Positions 10,901 through 22,560 of a DNA stretch of 64,000 nt are shown here, in pieces (the stretch's first letter is position 1; each line of letters starts with the position of its first letter). The position numbers and the translations under genes are program-made. Below the pieces are notes generated by a model that was given only the letters and a program-made list of their open reading frames with translations, searched no databases and was not told the DNA's origin. This stretch comes from Ancylostoma caninum (taxonomy: Eukaryota > Nematoda > Chromadorea > Rhabditida > Ancylostomatidae): the NCBI GenBank assembly GCA_037903475.1, contig JBAJFG010000502.1, positions 213,501 to 277,500 on the forward strand, in the 5' to 3' direction.

Positions 10901-12430
10901 CGTTTGCAACCCGTGACCTAAACATTCAAGATGAGCCAGTGGAGCATTCTCCACGCGGTTACTCCTCTTCCAAAGGTTCTTCTAATCTTGCATACACATG
11001 TATGCTAGCCTTGGCTCTAGTTTCTCAGGCATCTGCCGCAGATTTGCCTCCTGCTTACATTTGTTCAGCAAAATCCCCTGTAAGCTATTGGAAAATTCCA
11101 TCTGAAATTAATTGTACCAAGATTTTGCCCAGCCTTTAAAACTAAAAGTCTATAGGCCCAACACCGTGAGATATAAAAGCACAGCAAACGTTTGCCGTAT
11201 TATAACTCAAACAGTTACCTATTCGGTGAAATTTTTCGGTGCTCGTTCTCAAAACATCGTTTCTCAAGAACAGACGGTTTCCACAGGCGTATGCAGGCAC
11301 ATGATTAGCCACAAAGCGTGCGCCCATGGAGAACTTACTGCCGTCGGTACAGTTTTAAAAACTCTTAATAAAGTTGAAATAAATTGGCCGTCGGCTCCTT
11401 TTCAATGCTGTTCTGATTATAAGATTGAGGTTTCTAACTGTGTTGTTTTCCAGGCAATGGTGTACGCCTACCATGGATCTTCAACAATCGAGAGTTCGAT
11501 TGGACCATTAGAAGGATGTCAGTACAAGGATGGATCATGCACTACCAAAACAGGAGCTGCGATAATATGGGAACCAGAGAAACAAGAAAGCTGCAAGTAC
11601 GTTTTAGTTTCTCCTATGAAAGGTACTCTGGTGGACAAGGTTTGGCTTAGCGATTCTAAAGAATTTGCATTGTCTTTTTCATTATTTGATTCTCGTTTCC
11701 TGGATTGTGGTCATTCTCTCATTGTAACCGATCACCGTTACGCAGTTGAACTCTACCATCCTGTGACTCGCCAAAAAAGGCAATCGGGAAATTCCATTTT
11801 GCAACGAGTAGGTCTTGCTACTACCAATCAATTAGCCGCCCAACTTTTGGCAGTAGAAGACAATATGCAAAACTCTTTAAGCACTTCTTTCCACCATTCT
11901 ATCCTCTCCCTTTGCAAGTCTGTGAATTCCCTTAGTGCCTCACTTGTTGCCGCTGTCTCGGCTAATTCTTTGATTGCAATGTGCAATGTGTTGCAACGTT
12001 CTGATATCGAGGCCAAGTTTCTTGGCAACAATATTTTTCGCACAAGAGCATGTGCAGCTCTTGCTTCCTCCATGTTTTCTTTATCTGCATTTAATTCCTC
12101 CTGTTATTCAAAACCTTTTATCACGGTTACTCTGCCTGATAAATCTCAGTGGAAAACCTTCATTGATCCCACAACTGGTATTTTGTCCAATGAAGCTAGT
12201 CCAGTATCTTGCTCTAAGGACTTGTTTTTTGAATTTCCCAGTAACGGTTCTATTGTGAAGTTCCACGCCCTTACTGGTGTTTATGAGGTCATCTCCCCAG
12301 AAGAAATCACGGTGATCCAACATTCTACCAATCGCCCACAAAGTGAGATAAGACCTGCGCTTACTCTGTTCCATAATTTGGTGATCACGAATATTAGTGA
12401 ATTTGTGCCTGGACAACAATTTAGCGAGTT
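10901..12430 (+). pseudogene. Element A envelope-like glycoprotein ectodomain
   Basis: After the foldback the frame carries a hydrophobic leader (AYTCMLALALVSQASA, about 10994-11041), then a Cys-rich ectodomain. A frameshift near 11135 moves the reading into the frame open from 11112 to 12989. Visible features are many paired cysteines (for example FQCCSDY, GCQYKDGSC), N-glycosylation sequons, a furin-like RQKR site at about 11773 and the motif DKVWLSDSKEFALSF. The pattern matches envelope-like proteins of nematode retroelements as I know them, but the exact fusion class is uncertain. No transmembrane anchor is visible before the protease begins. Placement between Gag and protease, in frame with the latter, is unusual. 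Confidence 0.7.
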
Positions 12431-12499
12431 GTGGTCAGCCATAGAGGGAAACCAAATGGCGTTGAATGCGCCTAATCGCGTGAATCCACCAGCAGCAAT

Positions 12500-12989
12500 A
12501 GAAATGAGCACTACTCAGGAGTGTGACTTTCCAAAAGTTTTCCATTTGGCAACATCCTGTCCAGTTGTGTCTTCTCACATTCGGATAACAATCAATGGCG
12601 TCAATGTGTCGGCTTTAATCGACACCGGGTCAAGTATCACGTTAGCAGCACAGGGTCTTTGTCCAGCTCTGGGGATTTTCCAATTGGACACCCCTCATAC
12701 TAACTCCGCCTTAGATATGGCAGGTACACTCGTACCCATGGCTGGCTCTAAGCAAGTTAGTTTGAAAATTGGCAATATCGAGCTGCACTCCGCGATTCAC
12801 TTCACGAAAGGTCCTTGCGTCCCAAACATGGATTCAGACTACGAGGTAATACTCGGGAATGATATCCTTGCACAGTTACCGCCTATGACAATCAATTATA
12901 AGGCTAGAACGGTTTCCTTTGGGTCTCTAGTACATTGGGGAAATTTCCATCATCAAGTTCTTGCGCTAACAACTCACAATATGCTGTAA
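12500..12989 (+). CDS. Element A aspartic protease
   Basis: The frame that carries the glycoprotein continues without a stop into a retropepsin: ALIDTGSSITLA (active-site D-T-G at about 12619-12627), hydrophobic flap region, and a C-terminal YEVILGNDILAQLPP motif like the I(L)LG(N)D signature of Ty3-type proteases. It would cleave the polyprotein. It ends at 12989, after which RT coding continues in another frame from 12935, so a frameshift separates it from the polymerase in this copy. Confidence 0.85.
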
Positions 12990-14442
12990 GAGTAGAAGAC
13001 ACCGTGCACATCCAGCCAAATGCCGAGTGTTTTGTTTCTTGTATGGCTCCAACAGCGCTCCCAGGGAAGGATCTCGTATTAATATCTCAATGTTCAAAGC
13101 TAGCTAACAAGGACCTCATAGTAGCTCCTGCTCTTATCAATTCTCAATCGCCAGTTGTGCTGGTGTCCAACCCGACTAATCAATCGGTAACACTATACGC
13201 AGGGATGCGCATTGCTGACGCATCCGCTGTTACGCAAGAAGGGGAAACCCTAGCGGAATCAGGTGGTAGCCACCAGCCGCCAGCAATCTCGTGCGTCAGT
13301 CAAGTAATCAATGACGACCCACAATACAAAATCGATTTGTCTACCAGTGATCTCACAGAGGAGCAGCGAGAACAACTTCGCGAACTCCTTGATAACTTTG
13401 GAGATGTCTTTTCTCGTCACCAATATGACATAGGAAGCTGTACAGCTGGGAAGGTTCACATTTACACGACAAATGACCCGCCCACTAGGATTCGACCTTA
13501 CCGTGTTCCAGTGAAATATCGAGAAGAGTTGCAAAAACATGTAAACATGCTTCTCAAATGTGGGGTTATGAAGGAATCTCATACCCCCTGGGTGCATAAT
13601 CTTGTGGTAGTTCGCAAGAAGGACAATTCTTTGCGTGTTTGTTTAGACATGCGCCGACCAATTAATGAGGTGACTTGACCCTCCCGGACCCGTACCCCGT
13701 ACCACGCATCGATGATGTGTTGGAAAAAATCGGTGGAAATCGTTTCTATACCACTCCATATCTCGCCAGTGAGTATTTGCAACTACCGCTCGATGACGAG
13801 AGCAGTTACAAATGTGGCGTAATCACGGAAAACAGAGTGTATCAGATGACACATCTGCCGTTTGGCCTTAAATCGGCCAGCAGTTATTTTGCTAGAATAA
13901 TGGCACGCGTTCTCGGGGGACTAGAGGAAAATGTTCTCACCTATATAGATGATATTCTCATCTATAGCAAAGATTTTCCTGGTCATCTAACAGCTATAAA
14001 AAAGGTACTGCTGCGGCTTCGCGAATTCCATCTCAAAGCGTCGCCTAAAAAATGCGTCTTTGCAAAGCACCAAATAACATTCCTGGGGCATACAATAAAT
14101 ATGGATAGTTACTCGCCAGCAGAAGCAAACACCAGGGCAATAAGGGACTTCCCTACACCACGCAATGTCAAGGAAGTAAAACGCTTTCTTGGCATGGTTG
14201 GATTTTTCCGCAAGTTCATTCCAAATTTTGCCAACACTGCGGAACCCCTCACATGGCTCACCCGTAAAGACAATAAGCTCAAATGGACTGAAGCTCAAGA
14301 AGCGGCGTTCATAGAACTAAGGGATGCACTGCTGCAAAAACCCATTCTGGGCTATCCTGATTATGATAAGCCCTTCCACATCTTCACAGATGCAAGCACC
14401 CCAAGCTGGAGCGTTATTGCAGGAGTACGAGCTAAATTCTAA
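12935..14442 (+). pseudogene. Element A reverse transcriptase, disrupted
   Basis: Two frames, 12935-13678 and 13675-14442, overlap at a frameshift near 13671. The N-terminal part carries a connector and the RT finger motifs (RIRPYRVPVKYREEL, VVVRKKDNSLRVCLDMR). The second has palm motifs, including the YIDDIL active site at about 13951 and FLGHTIN, and then KRFLGMVGFFRKFIPNF. The motif A position, normally LDLA with a catalytic aspartate, reads PYLA (13756-13764), so one metal ligand is lost. Another shift near 14400 leads to RNase H. Family: Ty3/gypsy. Confidence 0.88.
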
Positions 14443-14760
14443 GAAATTCTACGCCGTGGCGTATTGTAGCCGGACTCTGAGCGACAGCGAACGCCGATGG
14501 CCCGCTGTCCAGATTGAAATGGGAGCAATCATTCACGCCCTGCGTCAGTTCAAACCATACGTATGCATGACCGAAATTATTCTGCATCGTGATCATAAAC
14601 CTTTGACCTTCTTGCTAAATAAAAGCAAAACGCATGATAATTTGGCAAGATGGATGATCGAGTTGCAGAGTTATAACATCAAAGCTGTGCATATAAAAGG
14701 CGAAAAGAACACTGTAGCTGATGCGTTGTCGCGCGTTTTTGAAGAAAAAAGCGAAACAGC
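14380..14760 (+). pseudogene. Element A RNase H domain
   Basis: FHIFTDAS ends in the RT frame, and after a shift the frame open from 14324 continues with AYCSRTLSDSERRW, EMGAIIHALRQF, HRDHKPLTFLL and NTVADALSR. The four acidic residues of retroelement RNase H (D-E-D-D) are recognisable. It would remove RNA from the RNA-DNA hybrid. Confidence 0.82.
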
Positions 14761-15049
14761 ACCATCTGTTGAGGAACTAAAAGATATTATCGAATTTCCA
14801 GTCAGCTTAGCGTGCACAAGTGAATCTCTATTGGCACCGTCTTTACCAAGAAAAACTTATGTGAAGGAAATGGAGCATTCTATCAATTTTGCGGACGAGC
14901 AAAAAGGGGATAGTTTCCTCAGTTTGGTGTGGCAAATCAAAACAAATCAGCCACTGAAGCCCTCTACCGACGAGCAAACCAAGCTCGAAGCTTCGGAGAT
15001 GGCAAACAAAGTATCCATAAAACAAGATGGGTGTCTTTACTTCCATTTT

Positions 15050-17385
15050 GTACGCAATAACAATACCACCTTGTTATTCCTGGTTCCAGCGTCACTACGA
15101 CAGCTACTCTTCAATGCTCATCACTGTAGCGCCCTTTCTGGTGGTCATATGAGTTGGAAAAAGACGTTGTCAAAGATCTTGAGAAAATACTACTGGCCTA
15201 CAATTTATAGCGATATCCATAAATGGTGTGGAAGTTGTTTGACTTGCCAAATGCGCAGAAAACCGAAACCTGCCTTTCGTGAACGTTTAATTCCAGTCCA
15301 CAGCGAAGCTGTGTTCGCAAAAGTAGGTCTCGACCTTTGCGGCCCGTTAGAAACAACTGAAAGGGGAAACAAATATATCTTAAATATAGTGTGTTGGTTC
15401 ACGCGCTATGTAATTTCGGTACCATTGCCAGATGCCCGAGCAAATACCATAGCCCACGCGCTTCTCACAGAGTGTGTTTTGAAGTATGGAACGATGTCTG
15501 AGTTAATATCCGATCAAGCATCCAGCTTTACATCTCATTTTCACCAGGAATTTTGCAATCTTTTGCATATTCAGCAGAAATTTGCCACCCCATACAATTC
15601 CATGGGAAACGGTGCCACAGAAAGAACATTCGGCACTTTCCAGATGATGCTGTCCAAGTTTATCAACATCAAGCAAGAGGACTGGGATCTTTTTGTCCCG
15701 TGTGTCGCATTCTGTTACAATACAACGACCAATGAAGCGACCGGTGAGTCTCCATATTTTCTTATGTTTGGACGTGATCCAGTATTTACTATTGATAGAA
15801 TTTTGTGCCAGAAACACGTGTTGCATAAACATCCTTGGGCGTTACTTCTAGGCAGTAGACTAGCCCCAGTCGAATCGCCATACTACAATACTAACCTGGA
15901 TGCAACTGATTTTGAGCTTATTCCGCCATCAGGTTACAGTGGTTTGGTTGAGGGACTTTTCCTAGAGTCCACTGGAGCCGTACCAAGGTCAATACGATCA
16001 ACTGTTCCCATTTTAGAAGCCGTTGGTCCAAAAGCAATCGAGGACTTCCGAGAATCGAACCGATATCAAGGCCTCGAACAGCTTCGAGAGGCCAAGGAAC
16101 CGTTGCCCACGATGCCACTAAAGGAAGAGGCGACCGCCGAGGAAAAGAACACCTATGTTCATGGCCTCGTTTTCGACAATGATGGAACAGCTCCGGTTCT
16201 CTACCGAATCAAATCTTTGTTTGGAAATGGTGCTAAGTTGGAATCCGTATTTTTCGAGGTACCATTTCCAGATAGAATTGATTTGCAGCTAATTACTTTA
16301 GATCAGTTTGCGATCAACATCAAGACTGAAAAAAGAGGTTTGGATATCACCAAACTAATAGTTGGTGACCTAATTTGGGTCTACTCACTAGCAGTGACTA
16401 CCAAATTTGCTTCGACGAAAATGCAAGCGCCTCTCTCTGCGGCGACAGCTGCCCAATTGCGAGAGTACCATTGCCAGATGCCCGAGCAAATACCATAGCT
16501 AACGCGCTTCTCTCAGAGAGTGTTTTTTCAAGTATGGAACGATGTCTGAGTTAATATCCGATCAAGCATCCAGCTTTACATCTCATTTTTACCAGGAATT
16601 TTGCAATCTTCTGCATATTCAGCAGAAATTTGCCACCCCATACCATTCCATGGGAAACGGTGCCACAGAAAGAACATTCAGCACTTTCCAGATGATGCTG
16701 TCCAAGTTTATCAACATCAAGCAAGAGGACTGGGATCTTTTTGTCTCGTGTGTCGCATTCTGTTGCAATACAACGACCAATGGAGCGACCGATGATATTT
16801 TCTTATGTTTGGACGTGATCCAGTATTTACTATTGATAGAATTTTGTTGCCAGAAACATGTGTACAAATGCCAGCTTTTGATGAGGTATCTGAGTATAAG
16901 GCGCAGCTAGTTTCAGCTCTACATCTCGCGTGGTCAAATGCAGCAGAACATGCTAGGGCGTATAAAGACCAGATGAAATTGCAATATGACAAGAAAGCGC
17001 GTCCAGCGAAAATTTCCGAAGGGGATCGCGTTTTCTTTAGAAACTACACCAATAAAGTGGGGTTAGCTCGTAAGCTATGTTTTCCGTGGATTGGCCAATT
17101 CCGAATTCTCAAAATTGACCATCCGCACGCCATTATTGTCAGCATTACTTCGCCACAAACCAAGCCGCGAAAGGTTCATCTGAACCAGATAAAAAGGTAA
17201 TGGACTATACAGGTCCAGCATCAACACTTCCTACAATTCCAGAGGAAGAAGAGATTTTAGCCGGACTTCCAGCAGCGGAAATGGTAGGATATGACCATCC
17301 AAATCCCACCGCGGCGGAAGCACAAGACAAGCCAGGAGCAGAAGTAGTACCAGCGAACAGGTACAACCTCCGTTCAAAAAAGTAG
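15050..17385 (+). pseudogene. Element A integrase, interrupted by an internal duplication
   Basis: Zinc-binding His-His and CLTC are at about 15119-15250. Catalytic residues lie in GLDLCGPL, SDQASSF and GATERTF, with 35 residues between the last two (D,D35E). The core is interrupted at about 15822, where 645 bp of helicase-region sequence (15821-16465) follow, then integrase restarts at 16466 as a diverged second copy. The C-terminal SH3-like part is at 16960-17200 (DRVFFRNY...KVHLNQIKR), with a tail ending YNLRSKK at 17385 in another frame. Only one copy of the C-terminus exists, so the original gene is 15050-15420 plus 16466-17385. Confidence 0.85.
15420..16465 (+). repeat. Composite duplication inside element A
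   Basis: 15420-15822 is a near copy (roughly 95-97% by eye) of 16466-16863 (integrase core). 15821-16465 is a near copy (about 98-99%) of 18569-19213 (helicase N-terminal region). The junctions share only one or two bases (TGT|TGCATAAAC and GAGAG|TACCATTG). This is the pattern expected from two template switches during reverse transcription. Confidence 0.85.
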
Positions 17386-17985
17386 GGTGTGTGTTTTGAA
17401 AGCATAATATTAAATCTTGTATATAATTTCAATTTCAGCTCAACGACAGCATTTATTCGCTAGCTATTCGCTACTTTTTTTCTCTTCTCCTTCAACTTTT
17501 TTTTCTTTCTTTCTTCATTCATGCATATCCCACAGATTTTTGCGGAATTTCGACAAAGTGACACTGTTGCGCTAAAAATTACTTTTCCTGTATTTCCTCT
17601 CGGTTCTCCAAAACGTTCTCATTTTCTCCTGTTTCGCCTCGTTTTTGCGAGTATTCGTCGTCATCCAAACATGTGACAAGCGAAATTTCATTTGCTCTCA
17701 GAATAATTATTTCAGACTTCATGGAAATCTCAGATAATGCTATACAGCCTGTAAGCGAGCTTACTTCGGGCGTTACCTCTACGGAGGGACCCTCACCCAC
17801 ACAAACAAATGCATCACATGACATCGGTACATTTCTAGATATCCTTATTTCTGATTTAATGAGACTCTGTTCGTAAAATTGCGAAATGTTAATGCAAAAA
17901 AAAATTCTCAAAATTAGAATTATCTTTTGATATTTCAAAAAAAGTGTTTTGTTTCATGGGTTCTTCTAATCTAAATTATTTCAGG
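17386..17985 (+). promoter_or_regulatory. Element A spacer with splice acceptors
   Basis: About 600 bp of AT-rich sequence between Pol and the helicase frame. It contains nematode-type acceptors AATTTCAATTTCAG ending near 17439 and TAAATTATTTCAG ending near 17983. The helicase-region reading frame opens immediately after the second one. It may act as an intron or trans-splice landing site for a subgenomic RNA; that role is inferred. Confidence 0.45.
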
Positions 17986-20900
17986 TGCGGCGACTGGTGT
18001 GGAACAAACTGACGTGCAAATGGAAGACGACCCAAGCAGAAAGATGACCCAACACCATCCGAGCGGCCTTCACCGTCTGCTCCGTCGGAGAATCCGTCGA
18101 CTTCAGCACAGTCTCAGGTTACCCAGCCCGTCACCTTTCCGAAGGGACCGGCACGCAAACGTATACCCAATATTTTGTGGAGACTCTTCAGATGATGAGG
18201 AGGACTCTAGCAGGGAAACTTCTAGATCATACAGTTCAATGAGTGTACATGAGGACGAACCTTGTTCGTCAAAACACCTCATCACCTCTACTGGGGGATC
18301 AGCGCCCAAAAACTATGGCACTTATGCGGGTAAACCTCGTGATTATTCCAGGTCACCTTCAGGGTCGGAAAGTGACTTTCCTATTAAAAAATCTAAACTT
18401 TCCGAGGAAGTGACAGAGGCACTAGTCTCTCTGGTTGAGCAAGCCAGTCTTGTCCACTCAGAGAAACAGCCAGAATTTCAGGAACAACAGGTCCAAGAAG
18501 TGACGTACAAACGTCAGGACCCTGAATTAAAACATAAAACGCCAGGTTCTTCAAGGGAAATGCAAAAATTGCATAAACATCCTTGGGCGTTACTTCTAGG
18601 CGGTGGACTAGCCCCAGTCGAATCGCCATACTACAATACTAACCTGGATGCAACTGATTTTGAGCTTATTCCGCCATCAGGTCACAGTGGTTTGGTTGAG
18701 GGACTTTTCCTAGAGTCCACTGGAGCCGTACCAAGGTCAATACGATCAACTGTTACCATTTTAGAAGCCGTTGGTCCAAAAGCAATCGAGGACTTCCGAG
18801 AATCGAACCGATACCAAGGCCTCGAACAGCTTCGAGAGGCTAAGGAACCGTTGCCCACGATGCCACTAAAGGAAGAGGCGACCGCCGAGGAAAAGAACAC
18901 CTATGTTCATGGCCTCGTTTTCGACAATGATGGAACAGCTCCGGTTCTCTACCGAATCAAATCTTTGTTTGGGAATGGTGCTAAGTTGGAATCCGTATTT
19001 TTCGAGGTACCATTTCCAGATAGAATTGATTTGCAGCTAATTACTTTAGATTAGTTTGCGATCAACATCAAGACTGAAAAAAGAGGTTTGGATATCACCA
19101 AACTAATAGTTGGTGACCTAATTTAGGTCTACTCACTAGCAGTGACTACCAAATTTGCTTCGACGAAAATGCAAGCGCCTCTCTCTGCGGCGACAGCTGC
19201 CCAATTGCGAGAGCCAACCGTCTGGAGAGTCGCTCGTTTCGCGTTGGTTTATAGGGAATTGCGACCCACGCTTGGTTTCGTTCTAAATATTGTAAATGCC
19301 AGGGAATACACTTTTCGCATTTGCATGCAAGGTCATCGTCAGCTGGTTACAGTAAATCGTAACGGCTGCGTGACCTTTTGGACCTGGAATGCGACCTCAG
19401 TTACATAGGGGGTGACAGATTTTCCCTGAGGAACTTTATGAAACAAGATGACATGTCCTAAGGAGGACGACATGTCCTTGGATGTTACCAGGTCAGGTGT
19501 TTCTAGCGCAGATCATATTGAGGAAGGCGACAACGTATTCAGTCACTTCAACGAAATTGTTATCGAATGTATATAGTACAGATGAAAAACAGGCAAAAAT
19601 ATCCTAATCGAAATAACAGTATGGAGGTTATCAAGGAAAAAAAAACTTGCATGATACATCAAGTGAACCGCCGCCTGTTTCGGCCTAATTTCCAGAAGCT
19701 AATTATCTTAAGAATAAAAATAAAAATATCTCCTAACATCCAATGCATCAGAGCTCAAAATAAATGGGAACAAAGTTTTCCGCAGAACGGTCAACATAGT
19801 TTTATAAAATGGCCTGAACCCTTCAAAAACTCACATAGATACTGGTAAAGGGACCAGGATTTAGAATGGAATTTTATTCTCCTATAACCACTAAACATGA
19901 CGTCGGGGTGCAAAGTTAGTGAGAAATTCGTATTTAGCACGTCAGATAACCTCCAGGTGTGAATTTTCAGCATCCAAGAGGTTTAGAAGCTTTTTGCGTG
20001 AGTGAGCTGTGCCGATCCATGGCAGTGCCCTCCACGCTCGCTTTCAAGCAGCATGACAGTCTAGGAGCAGAGGTACCTGGTGTTCGCGTATCATCTGAGC
20101 GAGTGACATACAACTCGCACAGGCCCTCACGCGCTCTCCGCGCCTTGCCGCGACAACCGCAACGCAACAGCCGCTCTGCAGCATAAGGCTGGAAACAGTC
20201 GACCAATCGCGGCACCTTCCCATCCAGCTGCTGACCCCGCCCTAATTGCCAGGGTCCAAATGGTCCGTTTCCCATCGTAACCGTTTGGAAAATCCAGCGG
20301 ACTTTCCAAAAATAAAGGCTAACTCGTTCATAGTAGCCCCTTTTCGCTCGCGTCAGCTGGATTATATGATTTTTGCCTGTCCGCCCAAACAGCAAACAGA
20401 GCTCATGTCCTATGTGGCGGACATTCCATATTTGCGGAGTCCTCCACCAGCACCAGGTAACATCCGCAACAACAGCGAGGAGCACCAGAAGCTCATTGAA
20501 AGCAAGCTGGAAGGGATCGACCTATTCCAAACTCGACCACAGGAAGTTCTGGGCTTCTTAGAACCACTGTACAGCACGGCTTGTGGTGCAATTACTGCCG
20601 CCATTGCTGATTCAATGGATTCTGCCACGCATTACGTCATATGGACCTCGCCAAATCTTAACAGTTACTCTATTCAGGTCCAGTTCCGCATCCCGATCAA
20701 AAAGAAGACGGGATGGGCCGTTGGTCACACGATTCGTGGAGCGTACGAAGCCGATCTTCTGGACGACCAGATCTCCAAAATTCAAATGGGTAATGGTTTT
20801 CTGACCGTAACGGCGAAATTATCAACGGGTTCAGGCGTTCGTTTCCAAACCTACCTGATCAACTCCCGGAATCGACGTATTTCGGTGGGAACGACCCTAT

Positions 20901-22527
20901 ATACTGTCGAGGAGCGTGCAAACCCGGTACTAAAAATGTTAGAAGGTGCAAAACTGTCGGATCTGTTCCACACAAATACCACCGGTTGGATATCCGCCCG
21001 CGCATTACTTGCAGGGGACGTAGAGGTAGCAGGTATTGATGCTCCAGAGCAAACGAGCATTTCAGTTAATGTCGCAGGAACGTAGGTCCACCTCAATGAG
21101 GATCAGGTGAGCGCGGTAAACATGTTCAATAAAAATTACCCAATTTTGGTCGTGGACAGTGCGTACGGAGCAGGTAAGTCCCTCTGTACTGCTGTTATGG
21201 CTCAGGAGGCTGTGCTAAAAGGCGAGAAAATCTTAGTAGCAGCTGTCCAAAATAGCGCACTTGACGTGATCGGTTCCAAGATCGCGCAACTGCAATCAAA
21301 CCAGATACGACCAGTAAGATACGTCAACGACTTGATGGCGAACGACCCATCAAACGCATCGCCGTTCGCACTTCAAGTGTTGATGGAAAACTTCCATGAG
21401 ACGCACCGCCACCTGCTCTCCGACAGGCTTTATAGGAAATTTAAAACCTTCTCGGACAGCAGGCGGGAAATGCGTGAGTTCATGTTTGGTGGAATCCAAC
21501 GTCACGTGGTTACCACTGAACACAAAAAGCTCCTTTTGTTGGAACAAGCAGCATCTGAGGAAGTTCACGTGTTGATCCGCCACTTTATTAAGCTGTACCA
21601 ACCAAATGTATACCTTTGTACAATCTCAGCTGCCCTAAATCTAACCTCGAAAAGGGGGTTGTGGCGCAGGTTAGGAAACACATGGAAAGTTGCCCTCTTG
21701 GACGAATCCTCAATGATTCCAGAGGCTGCTCTAATATCCATGTTTTCACGATTTCAGAAAACACGTTTCACGTTAATCGGGGACAGTAAACAGCTGCCTG
21801 CATACATCGGGGTACACAACATCCCCCTAGCTGTAGAGGTGAGTTCGAGGTCAGTACTGGACCTAGCGTGCAGGTACACAAGCGTACCAGTGTGCACGGT
21901 GAGTACCGTATACCGTCCACACGTAGAAATGATAGGTTAAACTCAGACCTCTTCTACGAAGGTAAGCTCATTTGTGGAACTCCGCCACACATGCGAAGAG
22001 CCCTACTATCCAGACCGCGAATGCCCAATCCAACAATTCCGATTGCATTCGTGGACGTACCCAGCCAATCAGTGAAGTCCGTCACAGGTTCACACAGCAA
22101 TGTCGTGGAAGCCAACACGGTAAACGTGCTGGTGCGCCTCTTGATCACACGCGGATTCGCTCCACAGGACATTTTAGTGATCTGTTTGTACAGAGATCAG
22201 AAATTCCTCTGCCAATCTCTGTTACAGGACACAGCAGTCACCGTGGGGACCGTGGACAGCGCTCAAGGATCAGAGCGATCAGTGGTCATACTCTGTACAA
22301 CGAGGACCTCGCTCGAGCAAGGATCAAAGGCCGCGTTCTTCTCATACGCAAAACGGCTGAATGTGGCACTTTCACGTGCCAAAGACGGTATGTTTGTAAC
22401 AGGGTCAATCAAATGCTTGCAGGATGCCACCACATGGTCCGCGATCGTCGCATGGTGCAAGGACAGAAACCTGGTCACGGATCTACATTTCTTCGACAGC
22501 TCAATGCGAGCCCTACTACAACTCTGA
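17986..22527 (+). pseudogene. Element A SF1 (Upf1-like) helicase, broken
   Basis: The frame opens after the acceptor at 17983 with an Arg/Ser-rich and acidic disordered region (to about 18560), then a unique domain (18569-19400) with TAG stops at about 19052 and 19124. A foreign stretch of about 0.7 kb follows (19567-20272). The rest is 20273-22527: a beta-rich N-terminal region, an in-frame TAG at 21083-21085, then the helicase core. Motifs: Q motif LNEDQ, Walker A GAGKS (21170-21180), DESSM (motif II), GDSKQLP (III), VYRPH (IV), GTVDSAQGSE (V) and RLNVALSRAKD (VI, near 22355). A frameshift sits near 21936. It would unwind nucleic acid with ATP. It lies between integrase and PPT, inside the LTRs, so it is element cargo. 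Confidence 0.85.
19567..20272. other. Foreign stretch inside the helicase gene
   Basis: Coding similarity to the helicase N-terminal region stops at about 19566 (DNVFSHFNEIV) and resumes at about 20273 (NRLENPADFPK). The intervening 0.7 kb is not in a consistent frame and shows no TIR or LTR. It may be an old insertion or a diverged piece. Confidence 0.5.
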
Positions 22528-22550
22528 GTCCGAGGACGGACTCTCATTAT

Positions 22551-22560
22551 AGGGGGGAGA
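22551..22560 (+). promoter_or_regulatory. Element A polypurine tract
   Basis: AGGGGGGAGA directly precedes the 3' LTR start TGTAAATAAC, the usual site for plus-strand priming. Confidence 0.85.

Noticed and set aside
21083..21085. Programmed readthrough of TAG before the helicase core
   Set aside because: The gene has other stops and a frameshift, so simple decay is the better explanation.
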